Source: Rosellinia necatrix
Taxonomy: Eukaryota > Ascomycota > Sordariomycetes > Xylariales > Xylariaceae
Assembly: GCA_021209875.1 (NCBI GenBank)
Contig: JAGYVD010000009.1
Coordinates: 1-64,000, forward strand
Reading direction: 5' to 3'
Length of the DNA stretch: 64,000 nucleotides
Shown here: positions 37,951 through 50,958 of the stretch, piece after piece
Layout of the letters: each line of letters opens with the position of its first letter
Numbering within the stretch: position 1 is the stretch's first letter
Made by a program: the position numbers and the translations under genes
The notes under the pieces: generated by a model
Databases searched by the model: none
Seen by the model: the letters and a program-made list of their open reading frames with translations, nothing else
Told to the model about the DNA's origin: nothing

Positions 37951-39710
37951 ATTTTTTTTAACGTTGTTTTAAAAATAAAAAAAAGTTAGAAAGTTTTTAA
38001 AATTAAATAATAGCTAATAAATATTTAGCTGTAGTTTTTATAATTTTAAACTAAATAGTTAAATTATTTATATAGTTTACATAAACATTTTATTTTTTAT
38101 TTATTATAAACTAATTATTATTTTATTTTAGAAATTAATTTTTAAAAGGTTTTATTTTTAAATTATTAATTATTAATTTTAAAATAGTTTTTAGTTTATA
38201 GTTACCTTATTTAGCGATTTATTTATAATAGTTTAAAAAATTAACAAATTTCTTTTTTAATTTTAATTTTTAATTATTTTTATATTTAAATAATAAATTT
38301 TATATTTATTATTAAAATAATTATGTTTTAATATAATATAATATTAAATGTTTTATGCTTATTGTATTTATTCAAATTTAAATTTTCTATAAAATAATAT
38401 TAAATTTTTAAAATTATAAACTTTAATTAAAATAAATAATTAAACTATTTTAAAAGTTTTAAAAATTTTGTTTGTTTTTAAATTAAAACTATGAATAATA
38501 ATAATATGTGAAATAATTTATATTAAAATAGTTTTTTTAAAATAAGTTTTTTAATATAACTTATTTTGTTTAATATTTTTAAATGCAATTTTAATTAATA
38601 TAATTATAAATATTATATTTAAAAAAGTATTTTTTTGTATATATTTTAATTCTTTTTTAAAAAAGTTATTTTTTGTTTAAATAACTTACAATAATTTTTT
38701 ATTTTATTCAAAATAATTATAATTATTTTAAAACTAAATTAAATTATTGTTTTAAAAAGCTGGCGTTTTTAATAAGCTTAAAAAGCTTAAAAGGCTGTTA
38801 TTGCTACTACTTTATAAAATTTCTTATATAAAATATAAAAATTTTATTATAAAATAATAATAAATAATTAAAGTTTAAAAAATATTTTTATAAAATTATT
38901 TTATAAATATTTGCTAAAATTTTATGTTTTAAATTAAAACCTAAAATTTAATCAAAAGTTATTAAAATTTTACTATTATAAAAACAATAATTTTAAGTTT
39001 TTTTTAACACAGGATTTTTAATTTAAATTATAAAAATAAATAATTAAAACTTAAATTATTTCTGCTGTATTTAAAAATAAGCAGGCGGTTAAACTATATT
39101 ATATTTTAGGATTTTTTATCGTTATTTTTATAATATTAATTAAACATTTTATATAGCTTTTATATTACAAAAACTATATTCTTTTTTAAATTTATCGGCT
39201 ATAATTTAAAACTAAATATTAAATTTGTTTTATTTATTAATAAAAATTTTAAAATCAAAGCTTAGTTTTTTATTTTATTTTTATAGTTTAAATTGATTGT
39301 ATGAAAAAAAACAAATTTAAATTAAACCGTTTATTTTATAAATTAAAACTATATATTTTTAAAAATATTAATTATAATTAATTTTTAATTAAACAAGTAT
39401 TTTAATTAAATTATTTAATTAAATAATTAATTTTATTTTTATAGCTTAAATAATAGCTAGAAATTATTTGTTAATTTTATTTTAAGCACCTATATGTTAT
39501 TATTATTGAAAAATGTTAATCTTTATAGTTTAAGTTTAACAAAAAATAATTTTGCTTTTTAATTAAAAAATAATAAATAATTTAATAAAATATAAACATC
39601 ATTATATATGTTATTTTTTAATTATAATTTAATATTTTAAGTTTTTATATTTAAAGTTTTATAATTTATTAATCGTTTGGCAATAAAATTTTTTTTAAAA
39701 TAATATTATA

Positions 39711-40132
39711 ATTAGTAGTTAAAATATAAAAACTTTTATATTAATATTATAAACAAAGATTTTAAAACATAAAAAAAAAACAAAAAAAATAAATAAAAGC
39801 TGAATAAAAACTTAGTAATTTATACTAGCTTTTTGCTGCCGCTAAAGCGGTATAAAATTATAAATCTACTATATTTATTATAGTTTGCTTTTATTAAGTT
39901 TATTTATTTATTATTTATTAATATAATTAATTAACATAGGTTTATTAACGTAGTATTTAATAATGCAATAAAATAAATATAATAAATAACCGGTTAAACA
40001 GCAGTATAATAAATAGCTTTAGCAGATATATATATTAACTAGTGCTGCTAGCACTTATATACGGGGTAAGTTTTGCAGAGTAGGTCGTTTTATTAAAGGG
40101 TGAGCAGGCCAGCTTATCTCTGGGTCGTGACA
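39711..40132 (-). repeat. 5' LTR of E3
   Basis: The outer (right) 90 bp are nearly unmutated (GGGTGAGCAGGCCAGCTTAT, ending GTCGTGACA), while the inner (left) 100 bp are almost pure A+T. This is one of the clearest examples of the edge gradient. Confidence 0.87.
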
Positions 40133-42445
40133 CTAGCAAATTATTTATTAGTTTTAATATAATATTATAGTTTAACTAGCTTAACAAAAATATGTTTACT
40201 TTTTCTTTTAAAAAAAAGCTTTTTAAATAAACTAGTTTTAAAAATATTAGTTTATAAACTTTTTAATATATTTAAAGTTTTTGTTTTTAAAAAAAATATT
40301 AGTTTGTTATTTTTATTTTTATAAAAACTTAGTTTAAATAGATTTATTTAAATATATTATGTTAAGAAAAATTATTTTAAGCAAGTTTTTTATAATATAA
40401 ACAAATAAGTTTTTTATTAATATAAATATATTAAATAACATATATTTTTTAATATTTTTATTTTAAGTTGTTTTAAATTTATTATAAAATAGTTTTAACT
40501 ACAGCTTTATTTTTTAGCTGTTAGCTATTAAATCGTTTTAAATTTTAATTTTTAATATATTTGTTTAATTTCCCGACTTTTTTAACGTTGTTTTAAAAAA
40601 ATTTAAAAATTAAATAATAGCTAGTAAATATTTAATTGTAGCTTTTATAGTTTTAAACTAAATAATTAAATTATTTATATAGTTTAAACAAAATTTTTAT
40701 TTTTTATATATTATAAACTTATTATTACTTTATTTTAAAATTAATTTTTAAAAGTTTTATTTTAAATCGTTAATTATTAATTTTAAAATAGCTTTTAATT
40801 TATAATTAACTTGTTTAGCGATTTATTTATAATACTTTAAAAAACGAACAGTTTTTTTTTTTTAATTTTAGCTTTTATTATTTTTAAACTTAAGCAGCAA
40901 ATTTTATATTTATTTTTAAAAATAATTTTGTTTAATATTATATAATGCTAAAGTTTTTATATTTATTTTTTATTTAAATTTAAATTTTTATAAAATAATA
41001 TTAAATTTTAAAGCTATAAATTTTAAGTAAAATAAACAGTTAAGTTATTTTAAAAGCTTTAAAAGTTTTATTTATTTTTAAATAAAAACTATTAATAATA
41101 ACAGTATTAAAAATAATTTAAATTAAAATAGCTGTTTTTAAAAGAAGTTTTTTATATAATTTGCTTTATTTAATATTTTTAAAATAATTTTAATCAATAG
41201 AACTATAAATATTATATTTAAAACAAATATTTTTTTTATATATGTTTTAATTTTTTTTAACAAAAATTATTTTTTATTTAAATAATTTGTAATAATTTTT
41301 ATTTTATTAAAAGCTATTATAATTTTCTTAAAGCTAAATTAAATTATTTTTTAAAAAGCCAGCGTTTTTAATAAGCTTTTAAGCTAAAAAGCTGCTGTAG
41401 CTACTGCTTTATACAATTTTTATATAAAATATAAAAACTTTTAGTTTAAAATAATAACAAATAATCAAAGTTCAAAAAGTATTTTTTGTAAAATTATTTT
41501 ATAAATATTTATTAAAATTTTTGTTTTTAAATTAAAAACTAGAATTTAATGAAAAATCGTTAAAATTTTTACTGTTATAAAAATAATAACTTTTAAGTTT
41601 TTTTAGCATAAAATTTTTAATTTAAATTATAATAATAAATAATTAAAACTTAAATTATTTCTGTTATATTTAAAATAAACAGGCAGTTTAACAATATTAT
41701 ATTTTTAAAAACTTTTAATATTATTTTTATAATATGAATTAAATATTTTATATAGCTTTTTTAATATAAAAACTATATTATTTTTTAAGTTTATTAGCTA
41801 TAGTTTAAAGCTAAATATTAAATTTGTTTTATTTGCTAGCAAAATTTTTAAAGTTAAAGCTTAATGTTTTATTTTATTTTTATAGTCCAGGTTAATTTTA
41901 TTAAAAAAAAAAATTTAAGCCAACTAGTTTATTTAATAAATTAAAACTATATATTTTTAAAAACATTAATTATAGTTAATTTTTTAATTAAAAAATATTT
42001 TAATTAAATTATTTGTTTAAATAATTAATTTTATTTTTATAGCTTAAATAATAACTAAAAATTATTTGTTAGTTTTATTTTAAACAACTATATTTTATTA
42101 TTATTTAAAAATATTAATTTTATTGTTTAAATTTAATAAAAAACAGTTTTTATTTTTTAATTAAAAAATAATACATAGTTTAATAAAACGTAAAATTATT
42201 ATATATCTTATTTTTTATTTATAATCTTATGTTTTAAGTTTTTATATTTAAAATTAATTAATTTATTAATTATTAATTATAATAAAAACAACACATCAAA
42301 AAGTTTTATAATTTATTAATTGCTTAGTCACAAAAAAAAAATTTGAAAATAACGTTTTAATTAATAATTAAAACATAAAAACCTTTATATTAATATTATA
42401 AACAAAGATTTTAAAATATAAAAAAAAAAAAAAAACCAATAAAAA
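40133..42445 (-). mobile_element. E3b: truncated E3-family copy (gag side and part of 5' LTR)
   Basis: The sequence matches E3 from about 37475 to its inner LTR start at 39711, and then the first 90 bp or so of that LTR (42355-42445). At 42446 E2 begins. At 40133 it starts abruptly at a point equal to CCGGCAGGTTA in E3c, right after the last base of E3. E3b is therefore older than E2. Its other half is not found on the far side of E2 or E3. Confidence 0.8.
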
Positions 42446-42648
42446 TAATACGCGCCAACAGAGGAGTGGCTTATATAAGCGCTGTAGCCCCACCTGTAGC
42501 GTGGCAAGCCACACATCCTACTACTTAAAACTAGCCCTAATAAGTAGGCCCTGGCTTTCGCATTTAGCTAGATCTATAAATTAAATTAAAATAGTTAGAT
42601 TTTTATTTTTTATAATATATTTTTTACTTTTTTATAATGCACTTTTTA
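42446..42648 (+). repeat. 5' LTR of E2
   Basis: The outer (left) half keeps TACGCGCCAACAGAGGAGTG, the palindrome GCTTATATAAGC at 42469-42480 and GTAGCCCCACCTGTAGCGTG; the inner half is A+T. The internal region starts with a word (TAGTGCTTTTATA) also found at the same place in element A. Confidence 0.87.
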
Positions 42649-43664
42649 AATTAGTGCTTTTATAATGTTTTTTTATAAAAACTTAACTAAACTATTTTAT
42701 TTTTTATTTTAATAAAAATAAAAGCATTTTAAAGCAATAAATTTTATAATTTATAAAAAACGTTGGCGTTATTTTAATTAAGCAAGCTAAAGCTACAGCT
42801 TATTTTTTTTATATTATATATTTTTATTAAAATTAAAAAGTATTTTAACCGGCGATCCGTACTAAAATTGAAAAATTATTTAAATAATTATAATTTATTA
42901 AAAACGTTAAAAAAAACCTTATAAAAGCGTAATTATAACAGTAATAAACTTAATATTATTTTTTATATTTTAGCTAGCAATAACGCAAACATTATAAATA
43001 TTTATTCTATCTATTAAATATAAAATACTTATTTTATTATTTTATTTTATATTGTAGTTTATTATATTAATTTATTAAGCTTGCTTATAATTATAAACAA
43101 AAAATAAACTTATATTTAAAATAATATTTTAAAACAAAAACATTTAAATTTTAAATTAAATAAAAATATAACAACTATAAAATATTTAAAACTTAAACTA
43201 AAAAATAAACAACCGTTAAAAATAATAAATTAAAAACAAAGCTAATAACGTTTTTTTAAAAAAACAAAAAAAAAAACTAAAATTTTTAAAAACTAAGTTT
43301 TAATTAATATATAATTTTTTATTTTTTTTTATAAAGCAATAAACAAACAAAAACTATAAAAAAAATATAAACTATAATAGTTAATATAGCTAAAATAATA
43401 AAATAAAGCTTGGATTTAAAAAAATAAAACTATACAGCTATTAACTATAAAAAAAAAAAAATATAAAAAAAAAAAACAATGTATATAATAAAAAACTAGC
43501 CATAAAAAAAAAACATCTATTTCATTTAATATTTTTTGCAATTTAATTATTATTTAGTTAAGCATTTATAAGCTAACCAACGTTAAAACAACTATTAATC
43601 GTTTTAAATAAAACGTAAAAAAAAAAAAAAAAAACTAGCTTATTAATAAACTTAGATTTATTAA

Positions 43665-43877
43665 AAAACTGATAGAGTCCCCGAAGGGGCCCATATCAAT
43701 CGAGCCAACGGCTCGTGTATTATTAGATTAGATAGGTTGCACAGGCTACGGCTGGCAACAGGTGGCCCACGGCCACCCCTGCAGGGGTTAATTCTAGACT
43801 TACTAGAATTCCCCACCTAGCAGAGGAATTAATAGAAGCATCTTTCTTTCTACCCTCATACCAATCTTCTCAAAAAC
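43665..43877 (+). repeat. Solo LTR of the A family with AAAAC target duplication
   Basis: The 203-bp sequence at 43670-43872 starts TGATAGAGTCCCCG and ends CAATCTTCTCA, and is flanked on both sides by AAAAC (43665-43669, 43873-43877). Removing it and one AAAAC restores the E1-type sequence. It matches the LTR at 7289-7496 but has far fewer mutations. It arose by recombination between the two LTRs of an A-type element that had inserted into E2. Confidence 0.93.
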
Positions 43878-44316
43878 TTATTAAACTTAAACTATAAAAA
43901 TAATAAAATAAACGCCTAGCTTTAATACAACTAAAAATAAATAAACTTTATAAAAATATAAACTATAAATGTTTATAACAAAAATATTAAACTATAAAAA
44001 AAAAAATCAGTACTTTTAACTTTTTTTATAATAACTCTAACAATTTAAACGTAATAATAAAAAAAAATATAATATTTATAAATATTTATTTTTTATTAAT
44101 TATTTAATTTTATTTGTAAAAACAAAATATACGCTATAAAACAAAAAACAAATTTTATTATTATTTTAAATATTTTTATAAAACCTGCAGTTTTATAATA
44201 AAATCATAAACTAAGCCTAATTATTTAAACTAAACTATATTATAAAAATATTAACTATATTATTAAAACTATATTATAATATTTTATAATAAACATAAAT
44301 ATTATAACTTAAAAAT

Positions 44317-44573
44317 AGTTACGGATGACTGGATAACTGGCCACACGCGGCATGCGTGGTATGCGCGTGCGGAACATTTGTACACCTGCTGCTAACTAGT
44401 ACGCACAGACTAGCTGTAGCGCATAGACTGGACCTACTTTATATATTTATATTTAGCTAGAATTTTAGTAGGCTAATTTTTCTTATTTATTTTTTTTTTT
44501 TATTTGTAGATTTTTTATATAATATATTATTTATTATTAAAGCTTTAATTTTTTAATTATAACTAATGTAATA
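44317..44573 (+). repeat. 5' LTR of E5
   Basis: The outer (left) 110 bp keep GGCCACACGCGGCATGCGTG and neighbours; the rest decays into A+T. With the target duplication AAAAT the LTR starts AGTTACGG, not the usual TG. Confidence 0.87.
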
Positions 44574-47500
44574 ATTTATAGATTATTTAATTTTTTTTAA
44601 AAGTATTAAAACTGTTTTTTAAATATTTTGTGTTAAATTAATTTAAAAATAGTTTTATTATTATTAAAGTTAAAACAGCTAAAAACAAGCTAAAAATTTA
44701 ACACGTTAAAAAGCGGTTTTATTTTGTTTAGCTTTTAAATTTTTAATTATTTTATTAATAAAACTTTTAATAACGTATATAAAACTAAATATATTTAATT
44801 TAGTTTTAAAAACTTAATATAATATAATTAGTTATAAAAACTAAAAATAAAACTAAAAACAGCGTTTAAAAATTATTTATAAAACTTGCTTTTTAATTTT
44901 ATTTATAAATTTAAAACTTTAACTTTAAAAAATATTATATAATAAAATTAATAAGTTTTTTTAAAGCTGTTAGCTTATTAATATAATAATTTATAAATAT
45001 AGCTGTTAAAAATAAACAAACTGTTTTTTATAAAAACTAATAACAAAAAAATATTTTAGCTAGATTAAATAATAAAAATTTATTAATTTTAAAGCTTTTA
45101 TTAATTTAGCTTAAATATTTTTATTGCTGCTATTTTATTTAATAAAATAAAGCTTTAAATATATATATTAATAATATTTTAATAAATAATAATAAACTAT
45201 TATATTTTTATATAATATATTATAAAATAAATAAAATTGCTTTTAAATAAGCTAAAAATTTAAAAATATATAAGATAATAAAACAAAAGTTAAAAAAGTT
45301 TAAAAAAACTTAAATATAAAACTATAAAATTAAAAATAATATTTTATTATTTTATTAATTTATAAAAACTTATATAAAAGTTTAATAAAAATTAAATAAG
45401 TTATATTATTTTATTTTTATTAATTTTTATATTTAAACTAATAAAAAGTTTTAATAATGCTGCTATAAATTATATTATAGCTAAACTTAAAATAATAAAT
45501 AAAAATTAAAATTGCTTACAGGATTTTTATATAAATTAAATTAACGTATAATTATTTTGTTTAATTAAATAAAAAAATATTTTTTTAAAAGTTTTAAAAA
45601 AATTTTATAAGTTTATTAAAATTTTAATAAATAAGTTTTATAATAAAAATATTAAAAACAAAGTTAATATTAAAATTTAATATTATAATATAATAAACTA
45701 TTTAAAAGTTAATACAGATTAGTTTATAGATAACTTTATAAAAATAAGCGATATTAAGTTTTATTTTATTAAAAAGCTTTAAAAACTTAATTTTTATTTA
45801 TTTAATAAGCATTTTAATATAATTACAACGTTTAAAAATTTTATATAATATTTATACAATATTTATAAAAATATAAACGTTTTAAAAAAATAAAAGCTGA
45901 TTATAAGTTATTAAACTTTAATAAATATATTTTATTTAAATTTATTTAATTTAAAATAAACTTTATAAGATTAGCCAGCAAAACTTGTTTTAATAAAATT
46001 AAATAAAAAAAAAAGTTTAAAAATAAGTTGTTTTTATAGCTTGTAATAAAAACGATTTTTAAATACTTTAAAAATCGGTAGATTTTAATATATATATAAA
46101 ATATTATATATAAATAGCTTATTATTTATTAATTAATAATTAAAAGTATATTAACGCTTATAAAATAAAATTTTTTTAAAAATATAACTTACGCCTAACG
46201 TAGCTATATGTTTATAATACCTGCTGAAAAACAAATATTTTTTTATTTATATTATTAAATAATTAAAACTAAACATTTAAATTATTAATTAAAAAATAAA
46301 ACAGCTGATTATAAAAATAAATATTTTTGTTGTAAATAAAAAAATATATTATAAAAACTGCTTTTAAAACTTTTTAATTAAATATAACGTAATATATATA
46401 TTAACGCTATTATAAATAAATATAAACTAACTTTTATTATAATAGCAGAAAAAATACTTTAATAATAAAGCAAAAAAAAAGTAATTTTAAAATAAATAAA
46501 CTTTTTTAAAGCCGGTATTACTGTTTATAAATAAAAAATATAATAAACAATTATTTAAACAGCAGACTTTTATTATATATTTATATTTTATATAATAATA
46601 GGTTATTTTTAATAAGTTATAACGTATTTAAAAATATAAAAGCAGGTATATATATATATATAAATATATTTTTATTAAAAACTAATAAAACTATTTAATT
46701 TATTAATTATAAATAAGTTTAAACAACAGATAATTATTAAATATAATAGAAAATTAAATTAAAAATCGATATAATATTACAACTAACTTTAAAAATATAT
46801 AATAAAACTTTTAAAAATATTTTTATTAGCATGCTAAATATAGATTATAAAGTCGTTATTAAAAAAATAGTTTAAATAATATAATATATTATTAAATATA
46901 AAATAATATACTTTAATATTTTTTTAACTTATTAAAAGATTATAAATATAATTATATATTAGCTATCAATAAAACAAAAACTTGAATATAATATTTAAAG
47001 TATTAAAAAAACGCTAACTAATAGGATTATAATATTAAACTTAATAAAAAAAAAAAAGTATTAAAAAAAAAACGCAGCAGCAAATATTTTTAAAAACGTC
47101 ATATAAAAAATAAAAATAAAAAAAAACTTAAAAAAAATTTTGCCTTTTGTATTAAAAAAAAAAATTAACTTTAAAAAAAGCCGAAAAAAATGTGTTAATA
47201 TTATAAAAGTCTAATATTAATAGGCCTTACTATATAAAAAAAAACAATATAAGCTAATATAAAAAAAGAACTAATTTTTAAATCGCTATTTTTAATATTA
47301 TTATATTTACAACTTTAATAAAAAAAAACCGAAGTATTAATAAAATATAAATTATTAGCATTTATTAGATTAATAAACTAATAAACAGAAAAAAAATAAA
47401 CAAATAAAAATAAAAAGAAATTAAAATAAAAATATTATAACTTATATTTTTAAAATATTATAACTTTTTAACATGTTTAATAAAAAAATTAAATAATTTA

Positions 47501-47923
47501 TTTTTTACCGACTATATATAAATTATAAAATAGATTTTATAAAAACAAATTAACTAAAAACTTAAAATATAATTTTTATATAAAATATTATTTAATAAAT
47601 TAAAAGCTATGCAAAATATTTAATTAACAACTTATAAAAAGCTTTATTAAATTTAATAACGCTTTATATACGTTGCCTGTTCTGTTTATAAAAAAAGCTA
47701 AAAAAAGACTCTGTTTTTATATAAACTATTAAAAATTAAACAAAATTATAAAAAAACAAGGATTTATTATTAGTTATTAAAAAAATTTGTTTTATATTTT
47801 AAATGTTAAAATCTTTATAAAAATTAATATAAAATAAGCTTTTTATTATATTTATATATATAAAAATAATAAAAATCTAATTATTTTTATATAAAATATA
47901 AAATATATTATTATAAAGTATTA

Positions 47924-48161
47924 CTGTTTAAATTAATAAACAAGATATTTATATTTTTAAAATATATTAATAATATATTACTTAATTTTTAAACAATTTT
48001 ATAATATTTATATAAATAACGTATTTATTTATTTGGATAACTTAAAAATATATTAAATATATATTAAAAGGTTTTTATAAACTATGCAATATAAGCTTAT
48101 AAGCTGACCTAAAAAATCAAAATTTTATATATAATAAACTAAGTTTTTAAACTATATTATT
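47924..48161 (+). pseudogene. Reverse-transcriptase core remnant of E5
   Basis: CTGTTTAAATTAATAAAC at 47924-47941 fits P-F-G-L-T-N after RIP-type changes. From 48009 one frame runs 51 codons: it opens YINNVFIYLDNL (the Y-x-D-D box and following helix, with both aspartates now asparagine) and ends with KKSKFYI-stop-stop-TKFLNYII, matching the conserved K-x-E-F ... x-T-K-F-L-G-Y-I-I segment that closes the palm. A 1- or 2-bp indel separates the two blocks. Three internal stops within the first 35 codons alone make it non-functional. Confidence 0.88.
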
Positions 48162-50699
48162 AATATTAAAATATATAAATTAATTTTATAAAAATAAAAG
48201 CTGTAATAAATTAAAAACTATTTATTATAATAAAAATATATTATTATTTTTAAAATTTTATAATTTTTATTAAAAATTTATTAGTTAATATAGTTATATT
48301 ATAATTTTTATAAACCGTTTAATATAAAAAATAAAGTTTTAAATAAATAAACAATTATAATAAAGCTTTTATTAATTAAAAAAGTTTTAATAACAGCTTT
48401 TTATTAAAATATTATTAATATAAACTGTTTATAAAAATAAAAACTGATTTATTTAATAAAATTATAACAGAAATATTATTATAGTTATATAAAAATAAAT
48501 AATATTTTACTGCTTATTTTTTAAAAACGTTATATAACGTTAAATTAAACTATAATATTTTTAATAAAAAATGCTAGCAGTAATTATAATATTAAAAAAT
48601 AAAAACTAGAATTAATAAATAATTAAAAAAACATTCTTTTATAATTATAAACTATTAAATATTAGAATATTTTAACATAAAGCAGCATTTAAACTTAAAA
48701 TAAGCCGGATAAACTAAATTATTTTTAAAATACGATTTTTAAGTATTTTCTGCTTTAAAAAAAATATAATAATTAACGTTTTATTATAAAAACAAAAAAC
48801 TTAATAATATAAAACGCTAAAAAAGCTAGAAATATTTAGCAATATTTTAATTTATTATAAATAAAGCAAAATTAGTATTTTTATAAATAAAAAATGTTAG
48901 GTTTTTGTATTAGTTTTATAAAAAAATAAAAAATTAAATAGTTTTTAATTAATTAATAAAATATTAAAAAAAATCGGAGGATTTTAAAATAAAATTTATT
49001 AATAAAAAGCTAAAAAATAAAAACAACAACTTATAACAACTTAAAATAAATTAATAATAGTTTATAAAAATTAATAGTTTTTAATTATTTTTATTTAAAC
49101 ATTAGATTTATTTAAAAATTTATAATTATATGCTTATAGCTTATTTAAATAAATATAAAACTTAAAAACTAGTATTAAAAAATATTAATAGTTTAAATTA
49201 GCTAATAATTATAATATATATATAATAAACTATATAAAATATTAGCTAATAAAAATATTTTATAATAAAACTTTAAAGTTTTAAAACTGCTATTAATTTT
49301 AATTATAAAAATAATATTTAATAATAAATTTTAAATAAATGTTTAAAAATAAATATATATATAATAACATGTTAGTTATAATAAACTATTTAAAAAAAAC
49401 ATAAATAATTTTTTATATAATATAAGCTATAATAACTAATACAGCAAAAATATATTATAAAAACTATTTTAAATATTTAATATATTTATAATAATAATAT
49501 TAAATAAAAATTATAATTTATTTTAGCTTTAATTAATAAATTATATAAATTAATAAGCATAAAATATATATTAGCTGTTATAAAACATTATAAAATAATT
49601 CAACAGGCAGAAGTTATAAATAAATATTTTAATTAGCAACTAAAGTTTTATATTAACTATTATTAAAATAATTAGTTAAAACAAATATTAATAATAAATT
49701 ATATTTAAATATTACTATTTTATAAGTTTATAAAGCTATTGTTTTATAAAATAAAATAAAATTTTAATATTTTTAATTTTAATTAAAAAATAAAACAGCT
49801 GTAAAAAACTAAAAAACTATTAGTTAAAAAAAATATTTAAAACAAAGGCTTAAAAAAATATTAAAAATAATTTATTTTATAGATTTAATAAAAAATATTT
49901 AAAATAAATTTAAACATAAATAATAAAACAAATTAATTATAAATAATAAAACTTTAACTTTAATATAAAAACTATATATTAATATTAAAAAAAATAGTTA
50001 TAAAAATAAACTGCTTGTTTAATAAATTAAATTATTTTATAACGTAATAAAATTTAAAATAATTAATAAAAATAAAAATATATTTATTTTAAAAATATTA
50101 TTTATTTAAAAATTAATAAACTAATATTATGCTGCTTAATTATAATTATATTGAAATAATTTATTATTAAGCTAAAAAGCCGAAAACTTAAACAGAAAAC
50201 TAATTAAGCTATAAAAAAAAAAAATTTGTTATTAAAAAATTAAAGCTTTAAAAATATATTATAAAAACTATAATATAAAATTAATTAAAAAATTAAAATA
50301 TTAATAATAAATAATATTTAATAAAAACTTTAAAAATAGTACAGAATTATTAAAAAGATTTTATAATCTAAATTTAAATATAATAAAACTTTTAATAAAA
50401 TTAAACAATTAATTATAAGCTGTAAAAAGAAATAAGTTTAACTTAATATATAAAAACAATAATAAAGCTATATAAAAAAAATAATAAAATAAAAACAAAA
50501 TAAATATAAACTAAAATAAAAAAATAAAAAATAACATAATATAAAAAACTTATATAATAATTTAATAATATAAAAGCTTAAAAACGTTATATAAATAAAT
50601 ATTTAAAACAATTTTTTTTTTTGCTAAAAAACATATAAAAGTTATATATTTAAAACTTAAATATTTTTATAAACAAGCTATTTTTTTTTAAAAAAAAAT

Positions 50700-50958
50700 A
50701 GTTATAAATAACTAAATAATTAGCTATATATAGTATGTATGGTATGCGCGTGCAGAACATTTATACACCTGCTGCTAACTAGCACGTATAAACCAGCTGT
50801 AGCGCATAAACTAGACCTATTTTATACACCTGCATTTAGCCAGAATTTTAGTGGGCTAATTCCTTCTACTTATTCTTTCTTTTTTTATCTATAGATTTTT
50901 TATACAATATATTATTTATTGCTGGAGCCTTAACGTTTTAATTGTAACTAGGGCAACA
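50700..50958 (+). repeat. 3' LTR of E5
   Basis: The inner (left) start AGTTATAAATAACTAAATAA aligns with AGTTACGGATGACTGGATAA of the other LTR, all differences being transitions. The outer (right) half is less mutated and ends ACTAGGGCAACA. Confidence 0.88.

Larger units (their letters stand above)
34125..40132 (-). mobile_element. E3: complete 6.0-kb Ty3/gypsy element, RIP-degraded
   Basis: LTRs at 34125-34540 and 39711-40132 lie in the same orientation. On the minus strand they begin TGTCACGACC (kept at 40132, mutated at 34540). A T tract just inside the left LTR is the reverse of a polypurine tract, as in the sister copy at 59303, and reverse-transcriptase motifs on the minus strand near 37010-37114 agree: the 5' LTR is at the right. 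The flanking sequences do not form a target duplication. Three other copies lie at 30942, 40133 and 58921. Confidence 0.85.
44317..50958 (+). mobile_element. E5: complete 6.6-kb Ty3/gypsy element inserted in E2
   Basis: LTRs at 44317-44573 and 50700-50958 bound the element, and the 5-bp target duplication AAAAT stands at 44312-44316 and 50959-50963. Collapsing it gives exactly the uninterrupted sequence seen in E1 near 25610. An A tract (50690-50698) just before the right LTR serves as a polypurine tract, and the reverse-transcriptase remnant at 47924-48161 is on the plus strand. The A-rich region at about 47040-47200 is probably the end of gag, rich in lysine codons; this is inference. A solo LTR of the family lies at 30660. 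Confidence 0.92.
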
